Assembly: GCA_002082585.1 (NCBI GenBank)
Contig: CP020563.1
Coordinates: forward strand, 1,916,001 to 1,980,000
Origin: Kitasatospora albolonga
GTDB taxonomy: Bacteria; Actinomycetota; Actinomycetes; Streptomycetales; Streptomycetaceae
DNA: 64,000 nucleotides
Direction of reading: 5' to 3'
The notes under the pieces are model-generated. The model saw only the letters and a list, made by a program, of their open reading frames with translations, was not told the DNA's origin and did not search any database. Below are positions 58,936-64,000 of this stretch, piece by piece. Within the stretch, counting starts at the first letter, position 1. Each line of letters begins with the position of its first letter. The position numbers were made by a program, and so were the translations under genes.

Positions 58936-59670
58936 TCACTCCCGGTGCAGCAGCCCCCGCGCGACCAGCTCCAGCACCGCCGCGACGGCCACCACCTGCA
59001 CCGCCATCAGCGCCACCAGGACGAAGAGCTGCACGGCGCCCGCCTCCACCGGTGAGGCGCCGCCCAGCAGCATGCCCACGAACGCCCCCGGCAACGTGAC
59101 GAGCCCCACCGTCCGCGTCTGGTCGAGCCCCGGCAGCAGCGCGTCCGCGGTCGCGGGCCGTACGATCTCCAGCCGGGCGTCCCGGTCGAGCAGCCCGAGC
59201 GCCATCCCCGCCTCCACCTCCCCGTAACGGGTGGCGAGTTCGTCCAGCGCGCGCCGCCCGCCGAGCACGGTCGCGGTGAGCGCCCCTCCGATGAGGATGC
59301 CCGCCACCGGGATGAGCGCCAGTCCCCGGACCGGCACGAGCCCCGTGACCAGCAGCAGCCCGACCACCGGGAGCGCCCCCGCCGCGATCGGCACGGCCGC
59401 CCACCACCAGGTGCGGTTGCGGGTGATGCGGCGCCCCGCCGTCCAGGCCGCCACGGCGAACATCAGCGCCACGAAGCCGAGCAGCGGCGCCAGATGGCGA
59501 GCCACCCAGCCGATGAGCAGGGAGACGGCGGCGAGTTGGGCCGCCGCCCGCACCCCGGCCACGAGGATCTCGCGCGAACGGCCCAGCCGGGCGCGCGCGG
59601 CGACGGCGGCAGCGAAGACGAGCAGGACGGCGAGGACGACCCCGAGGGCCGGGGAGACCGGAAGCAGCAC
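58936..59670 (-). CDS. FetB/UPF0014-family ABC permease-like protein
   Basis: A 244-residue integral membrane protein of about 6-7 helices with the family's AVLGGRRALDELATRYGEVEAGMALGL region and TLPGAFVGMLLGGASPVEAG. UPF0014/FetB members pair with an ATPase (FetA) in metal, perhaps iron, export. No ATPase gene is adjacent here. GTG 59670 is chosen; it lacks an SD, and TATCGT 6 bases upstream suggests a leaderless message. A longer frame upstream is unlikely. Confidence 0.82.
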   Translation of the reverse strand: MLLPVSPALGVVLAVLLVFAAAVAARARLGRSREILVAGVRAAAQLAAVSLLIGWVARHLAPLLGFVALMFAVAAWTAGRRITRNRTWWWAAVPIAAGALPVVGLLLVTGLVPVRGLALIPVAGILIGGALTATVLGGRRALDELATRYGEVEAGMALGLLDRDARLEIVRPATADALLPGLDQTRTVGLVTLPGAFVGMLLGGASPVEAGAVQLFVLVALMAVQVVAVAAVLELVARGLLHRE

Positions 59671-59967
59671 GCGGCAACGATAGAGCCGCCCGAACGGCAC
59701 GCCCTCGCACCTCTCCCCGCACCTCCTCTCACACCCCCCACTCCTCTCCCCGCGTCCCACTCACGCCCTCACATCCCTCCTGGCACCTTCCCTCGCGCCT
59801 CCCCTGACGGCGGGTTCACTTCCGTACGACCTGTCACACCCCTTGATGTGACGTGCACATGTCGTCACGCTGTCATCTGGTGCCCATCCTCAGGAAACCT
59901 GGCGCCGCCACGCTGGACGGGCTCCACATGCCGCCCACCAACGCACCCCCACATCAAGGGAGTTCGC

Positions 59968-60612
59968 ATGTTCGGTATCTACGCGCGTCGCTCAGCGGTC
60001 GTCGCCGCGACCACGGCCCTCGCCGCCACCTCCGTACTGCTCACCGCCCCGACCGCCCAGGCCGCCATGCCCACCCCGGTCAGCGCGGCGACCGCACGCA
60101 CCTACCTCGGCCAGCTCACCGTCGCCGCCGAGGGCTCCTCCAGCGGCTACAGCCGCGACAAGTTCCCGCACTGGATCACCCAGTCGGGCACCTGCAACAC
60201 CCGCGAGGTCGTCCTCAAGCGCGACGGCACGAACGTCCAGCAGAACGCCTCCTGTGCGGCGGTCAGCGGCAGTTGGTACTCACCGTACGACGGTGCCACC
60301 TGGAGCGCCGCGTCCGATGTCGACATCGACCACATGGTCCCGCTCGCCGAGGCATGGCGCTCCGGCGCGAGCAGCTGGACCAACGCCCAGCGGCAGTCCT
60401 TCGCCAACGACCTGACCCGCCCCCAGCTCATCGCGGTCACCGACAACGTCAACCAGTCCAAGGGCGACAAGGACCCGGCCAAGTGGCTGCCGCCGCGCGC
60501 CGCGTACAAGTGCACGTACGTCCGCGCATGGGTGCACGTGAAGCACTACTACGGCCTCAAGGTGGACTCGGCCGAGAAGAGCGCGCTGCAAACAGCACTC
60601 AACGGCTGCTGA
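59968..60612 (+). CDS. secreted HNH endonuclease-family protein
   Basis: A 214-residue secreted protein with signal peptide to about residue 33 (TAPTAQAAMP). The nuclease-like region has VDIDHMVPLAEAWRSGAS and ITD-like VTDNVNQSKGDKDPAKWLPP, the DUF1524-type HNH pattern. Four cysteines could form disulfides. Related Streptomyces proteins are extracellular nutritional nucleases. ATG 59968 lies behind AGGGAG. Confidence 0.9.
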   Translation: MFGIYARRSAVVAATTALAATSVLLTAPTAQAAMPTPVSAATARTYLGQLTVAAEGSSSGYSRDKFPHWITQSGTCNTREVVLKRDGTNVQQNASCAAVSGSWYSPYDGATWSAASDVDIDHMVPLAEAWRSGASSWTNAQRQSFANDLTRPQLIAVTDNVNQSKGDKDPAKWLPPRAAYKCTYVRAWVHVKHYYGLKVDSAEKSALQTALNGC

Positions 60613-60756
60613 CACCGGCCGCCGCCACCCGCCGACAACGCCCACCGGCCACCGGCCACCGACACCAGCCACTCGCCGACGGAACGCGTGCACCCTCCCC
60701 CGCCGTTCTGTACGTTACGGAGCCCGTCCGTGACGCAGGCGCGAGGAGGGCACGAC

Positions 60757-62427
60757 ATGGCCGGACTGCGGCTGGGACCACTGCTGCGGCACGTCGACTG
60801 GGAGTCGGGTGCCACCGCGACCGTCTGGGCCGAGGCGAGCCGTCCGTGCACCGTGGAGGTCCGGTGCGCGGACGGCGCGTCGGGGGCGTCCCCGACCTTC
60901 GCGGTGGCCGGACACCACTACGCGCTGGTGGTCGTGGAGGGGCTGACGCCCGGTTCGACCACGGCGTACGAGGTGTGGATCGGGAGCAGGCGCGTCTGGC
61001 CGCCCGAGGGCTCCCGCCTTCCGCCGAGCACCATCACCACGCCCCCGCCGGCCGGGCAACCGCACGGCGTCCGGGTCTCGTTCGGCTCGTGCCGCTGGGC
61101 CGCCTCCCCCGGCGGCGGCCACGACCCGGCGGGACCGGACGCCCTGGTCACCCTGGCCGCCCGCCTCACCGCCGACCCGGCCGCCGAACGCCCCGACGTA
61201 CTCCTCCTGCTCGGCGACCAGGTGTACGCGGACGAGACGTCGGCGGCGACGCGGCGCAGGCTCGCGGCCCGGCGGGACCTGCGCGAGCCGCCGGGCACGG
61301 AGGTCGCGGACTACGAGGAGTACACCTGCCTCTACGACGAATCGTGGCGCGACCCCGAGGTGCGCTGGCTGCTCTCCACCGTGCCGAGCTGCATGGTCTT
61401 CGACGACCACGATGTGACCGATGACTGGAACACCAGCGCGGCCTGGCAGGAGCGGATGCGCGCCACCCCGTGGTGGCACGAACGGATCGTCAGCGGGCTG
61501 ATGTCGTACTGGGTCTACCAGCACCTGGGCAACCTCTCCCCCGCCGAACTGGCCGCCGACCCCGTGTACGCGGCGGTCCGGGCGACCCCCGACGGCACCG
61601 AGACGCTGCGCCGGTTCGCCGCGGAGACCGACGCCGATCCGGGCCGGACGCGCTGGAGCTACCAACGCATTTTCGGCCGAGTACAGCTGCTGATGGTCGA
61701 CACCCGGGCGGCCCGCGTCCTGACCGAGGAGCGGCGGGCGATGCTGGACGACGGCGAGGCCGCCTGGCTCCGCGAGAAGGTGCTGTCGGCCCCCTCCGCG
61801 TACGACCACATCCTGATCGGCAGCTCGCTGCCGTGGCTGCTGCCGCCGCTCGCCCATGACATGGAGACCTGGAACGCGGCCCTGTGCGCGGGCTCCCGGG
61901 GCGGCCGCTGGGCCCGCTTCGGCGAGAGGCTGCGCCGTGCGGCCGATCTGGAGCACTGGGCCGCGTTCCCGGATTCCTTCGGGCGGTTCACCGAACTGCT
62001 CCGCCGGGCGGGGAGCGGTCCGGACGCCCCGGCGACGGTATGTGTGCTGTCCGGGGACGTGCACCACGCCTACATCGCCGAACCCCGCTGGCCCGCCGCC
62101 ACCCCCGGCGGCGCTCCGGAGGCCCGCGTCCTCCAGCTGACGTGCTCACCCCTGCACAACGCGGTGCCCCGGTCGATCCGGCTGGGTTTCCGCTTCGGCT
62201 GGAGCCGGACGGGCCGGTGGATCGGGCGGCTGCTGACGCGCCACGGACGCACGGAGCGCTCGCCGGTGACCTGGAGCAGGACGGGCGGCCCCTGGTTCGG
62301 CAATCAGCTGATGACGTTGACGTTACGTGGCCGGAACTCTGCGCTGACATTGGTCCAGGCCAAGTCGACCAGAGGGGAAGACCAGCTGAGGGGCGTTCTT
62401 GAGCGTTCGCTCACCAGCGAGGGTTAG
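60757..62427 (+). CDS. PhoD-like metallophosphatase
   Basis: A 556-residue alkaline phosphatase D-type enzyme. An N-terminal Fn3-like domain (LRHVDWESGATATVWAE) precedes the catalytic domain with FGSCRWAA, LLLGDQVYADE, VFDDHDVTDDWN and LSGDVHHAYIAE. No signal peptide is seen, so unlike secreted PhoD it may act in the cytoplasm. ATG 60757 follows GAGGAGGG. Phosphodiester or phosphomonoester substrates are expected. Confidence 0.9.
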   Translation: MAGLRLGPLLRHVDWESGATATVWAEASRPCTVEVRCADGASGASPTFAVAGHHYALVVVEGLTPGSTTAYEVWIGSRRVWPPEGSRLPPSTITTPPPAGQPHGVRVSFGSCRWAASPGGGHDPAGPDALVTLAARLTADPAAERPDVLLLLGDQVYADETSAATRRRLAARRDLREPPGTEVADYEEYTCLYDESWRDPEVRWLLSTVPSCMVFDDHDVTDDWNTSAAWQERMRATPWWHERIVSGLMSYWVYQHLGNLSPAELAADPVYAAVRATPDGTETLRRFAAETDADPGRTRWSYQRIFGRVQLLMVDTRAARVLTEERRAMLDDGEAAWLREKVLSAPSAYDHILIGSSLPWLLPPLAHDMETWNAALCAGSRGGRWARFGERLRRAADLEHWAAFPDSFGRFTELLRRAGSGPDAPATVCVLSGDVHHAYIAEPRWPAATPGGAPEARVLQLTCSPLHNAVPRSIRLGFRFGWSRTGRWIGRLLTRHGRTERSPVTWSRTGGPWFGNQLMTLTLRGRNSALTLVQAKSTRGEDQLRGVLERSLTSEG

Positions 62428-62541
62428 TCGCTTTTCAGCCACTCGACAGGATGTTGAAGTTGCAAGTACTAGTGAGGTGTCCCTAACCTGAGGCGCTCAG
62501 TCGGTTCACGTCCCCACCCAGACCGAAGGAGCCACCCCCAC

Positions 62542-62991
62542 ATGCTCATCCGCCTGAACGCGGCCCAGCCCTATGCGCTCGGCCTCTTCCGCTTCGTCAT
62601 CGGCCTGATCTTCGCGATCCACGGCGCCTCGTCCCTCTTCGGGGTGTTCAACGGCCGGGACACGGAGGTCGGAGCCTGGCCGGGCTGGTACGCCGCCCTG
62701 ATCCAGCTGGTCTGCGGCACCTTCGTGGCCCTCGGCCTCGGCACCCGCATCGCCGCCTTCCTGGCCTCGGGCTCGATGGCCTACGCGTACTTCGTGGTCC
62801 ACCAGCCCGAGGCGCTCACCCCGGTGGAGAACGGCGGCGAGACATCGGCCATCTTCTGCTGGGCGTTCCTGCTGCTGGTCTTCACCGGCCCGGGCGCGCT
62901 GGCCCTGGACCGGCTGTTCAAGGCAGGGACGACCGCACAGGCCCCCGCCGACGAGACCCGGCGGGAGCAGTCCCCGGCCGTATCGGTCTGA
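62542..62991 (+). CDS. DoxX-family membrane protein
   Basis: A 149-residue protein with four hydrophobic segments (FVIGLIFAIHGASSLFGVF, IQLVCGTFVALGLG, AAFLASGSMAYAYFVV, FLLLVFTGPGALALD). This is the DoxX/SURF4-like pattern of a small membrane-bound oxidoreductase-associated protein. ATG 62542 follows GAAGGAG. A short TTGAAGTTGCAAGTACTAG stretch at about 62454-62472 is the AT-richest part of the spacer and may be its promoter. Confidence 0.9.
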   Translation: MLIRLNAAQPYALGLFRFVIGLIFAIHGASSLFGVFNGRDTEVGAWPGWYAALIQLVCGTFVALGLGTRIAAFLASGSMAYAYFVVHQPEALTPVENGGETSAIFCWAFLLLVFTGPGALALDRLFKAGTTAQAPADETRREQSPAVSV

Positions 62992-62992
62992 C

Positions 62993-63025
62993 GCTCCGGT
63001 ACGGCTCCGGTACGGCTCCGGTGCG
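62993..63025. repeat. three 11-bp repeats after the DoxX stop
   Basis: GCTCCGGTACG twice and GCTCCGGTGCG once, starting one base past the stop. Confidence 0.7.
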
Positions 63026-63029
63026 TACG

Positions 63030-63072
63030 GGTGCCCCGTCCCCGCGCGAACGTTGCGCGGGGACGGGGCACC
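63030..63072. terminator. strong hairpin between DoxX and SOD genes
   Basis: Perfect 18-base arms (63030-63047 and 63055-63072) around GAACGTT, between convergent genes. Confidence 0.9.
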
Positions 63073-63117
63073 GCCCGTATCGCCCGCCTGCGCCTGTGCC
63101 TTTGCCTGCGCCTGCGC

Positions 63118-63957
63118 CTACGCCGAGAACGGCACCGTGAAGCAGGCCACCCGCTTCCCCGCGCCGCCCTGCACATCGTGGACGATCACCGACCGGGCGC
63201 CGCCGTCACGGAACCCCCAGTCGTGCCGCGCCTCCGCCGTACCGTCGCCGTTCCCGTCGGTACGGAAGTCCAGCCACACCTCGTTGACCGGGTCCGCGGT
63301 GGCCGAGGTCCGGTGCTGGTAGTGCGGCCCCGCCGACGCGGGATCGGCCGCACAGGGCGAGGTGTGGACGTGCATCCCGTACGCACGGTCGGGGACGAGG
63401 CCCCGCAGCCGGGTGGAGACACGGGTGGTGGTCCGGTCCGCGTACTGCGTGACCTCGATCCGCGCGGCGGCCGGTACGAGACGGGTGTCGTACGTCAGGG
63501 CATCGGACGGGACAAAGGAGCCGGGCGGGGAGAAGACCCCGTCGACCCGCATCCAGAGGCCACCACTGCGCGAGGCACCCCCGACCATCCCCGCTTCCCC
63601 GGCCGCTCCGCTCGCGTCTCCGGCCGTCCCACTCCCTTCCCCGGCCGCTCCGCTCCCTTCCCCGGGGGCGCTTGCCTTCCCCGGACTGTGGGCCGCGTGG
63701 CCCGCGTGCCCGGCGCCGTCCGGGCCGGGCGTGCCGTCCGAACCGTCCGCCGTGCCGTGGGCCATGCCGACGCCGCCGGTGAGCATGAGCAGGGCAGCCG
63801 CCCCCACCAGCACCCTCCGCCGCCTCCGCGCTCCGAGCACCCCGCGTCCCCCGCGTACTCCGCCTCCCGCTCCCGCTCCTGCCTCGGCTTCGCCTGCCGG
63901 TCCTGCGAGTCCTGCCGGTCCTGCCGTTCCCGCTGCCTGGCCCGCCCCTGCTGTCAT
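63118..63957 (-). CDS. Cu/Zn superoxide dismutase-family exported protein
   Basis: A 279-residue protein. A low-complexity Gly/Ala-rich N terminus and a transmembrane or signal segment (VLVGAAALLMLTGGVGMA, about 49-66) precede a disordered His/Gly/Ala region. A Cu/Zn SOD-like domain makes up the last 140 residues. Copper and zinc ligands are visible in MHVHTSPC, GPHYQH and IVHDVQ, with the Asp in a DFRTDGNGDG loop. A disulfide between the two cysteines (SPC and RVACF) is expected. The start ATG 63957 gives a long N terminus; a later start is possible. GCCTGC hexamer repeats lie past its stop. Confidence 0.83.
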   Translation of the reverse strand: MTAGAGQAAGTAGPAGLAGPAGEAEAGAGAGGGVRGGRGVLGARRRRRVLVGAAALLMLTGGVGMAHGTADGSDGTPGPDGAGHAGHAAHSPGKASAPGEGSGAAGEGSGTAGDASGAAGEAGMVGGASRSGGLWMRVDGVFSPPGSFVPSDALTYDTRLVPAAARIEVTQYADRTTTRVSTRLRGLVPDRAYGMHVHTSPCAADPASAGPHYQHRTSATADPVNEVWLDFRTDGNGDGTAEARHDWGFRDGGARSVIVHDVQGGAGKRVACFTVPFSA

Positions 63958-64000
63958 ACGCTGCTGCTCCTCGCTCGTACCGGTCGCTTCGCCTGCCTAA
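63958..64000. other. upstream edge of the SOD gene
   Basis: 43 bases to the end of the window, probably the SOD ribosome-binding site (GAGGAGCAGC on the minus strand) and promoter edge. Nothing else is seen. Confidence 0.4.

Overview
The window looks like a chromosomal segment of a Streptomyces or close relative. It is very GC-rich with strong GC bias at third codon positions. It uses many GTG starts and 1- or 4-base ATGA/GTGA overlaps. Families typical of the genus are present: F420-dependent oxidoreductases, a mycothiol-dependent isomerase-like protein, secreted proteins with Pro/Ser-rich linkers and RHS toxins. I saw no tRNA, rRNA, CRISPR array, transposase or prophage.

Layout. (1) 0.7-9.1 kb: minus-strand lipid-catabolism operons (SDR, alcohol dehydrogenase, MaoC hydratase; FadE34-like double acyl-CoA dehydrogenase, Ltp1-like thiolase) plus an efflux pump. 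(2) 9.1-16.2 kb: an MFS pump, an AhpD-like protein, a methyltransferase, an amidase lipoprotein, a Rv3520c-like F420 enzyme and small membrane proteins. (3) 16.2-20.4 kb: a glycosyltransferase/methyltransferase/toroid operon divergent from a KstR orthologue. (4) 20.5-28.4 kb: a compact biosynthetic locus: phosphopantetheinyl transferase, carrier protein, SerRS-like amino acid:carrier-protein ligase, 2-oxoglutarate oxygenase, a possible GT-A protein, a free-standing condensation domain and an exporter. (5) 28.4-31.3 kb: two overlapping HTH-membrane proteins and a YkuD-like secreted protein. (6) 31.5-38.2 kb: a polymorphic-toxin island (SseB-like, small helical protein, 1550-residue RHS protein, two Imm50-type immunity genes) with a clear drop in GC at its 3' end. 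(7) 38.2-41.1 kb: ferredoxin and aldehyde dehydrogenase, divergent from a metallo-beta-lactamase-fold hydrolase. (8) 41.2-47.3 kb: a cobalamin riboswitch and an ECF-type uptake operon headed by two surface proteins. (9) 47.4-50.1 kb: fadA5 and cyp125, divergent. (10) 50.3-64 kb: ordinary accessory genes (GT87-PAP2 fusion, serpin, MFS-MarR fusion, peptidoglycan-binding protein, HAD phosphatase, FetB-like permease, secreted nuclease, PhoD-like phosphatase, DoxX, Cu/Zn SOD).

Two themes link distant genes. First, a KstR (sterol catabolism) regulon: 14-bp operators of the form TnnAACnnGTTnnA lie before the hydratase operon, the fadE34-ltp1 operon and kstR itself. Weaker versions lie between fadA5 and cyp125 and upstream of the MBL gene. 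Together these encode oxidation and beta-oxidation steps known for the cholesterol side chain in mycobacteria. No ring-degradation gene is in the window. Second, many genes have short degenerate tandem repeats that start at their stop codon and run into the downstream spacer.

The best candidate for a little-described system is the 20.5-28.4 kb locus. There an aminoacyl-tRNA-synthetase paralogue, rather than an adenylation domain, probably loads a carrier protein for a one-module peptide-like product. The riboswitch-controlled locus with an intrinsic-factor-like surface protein is a second strong candidate.
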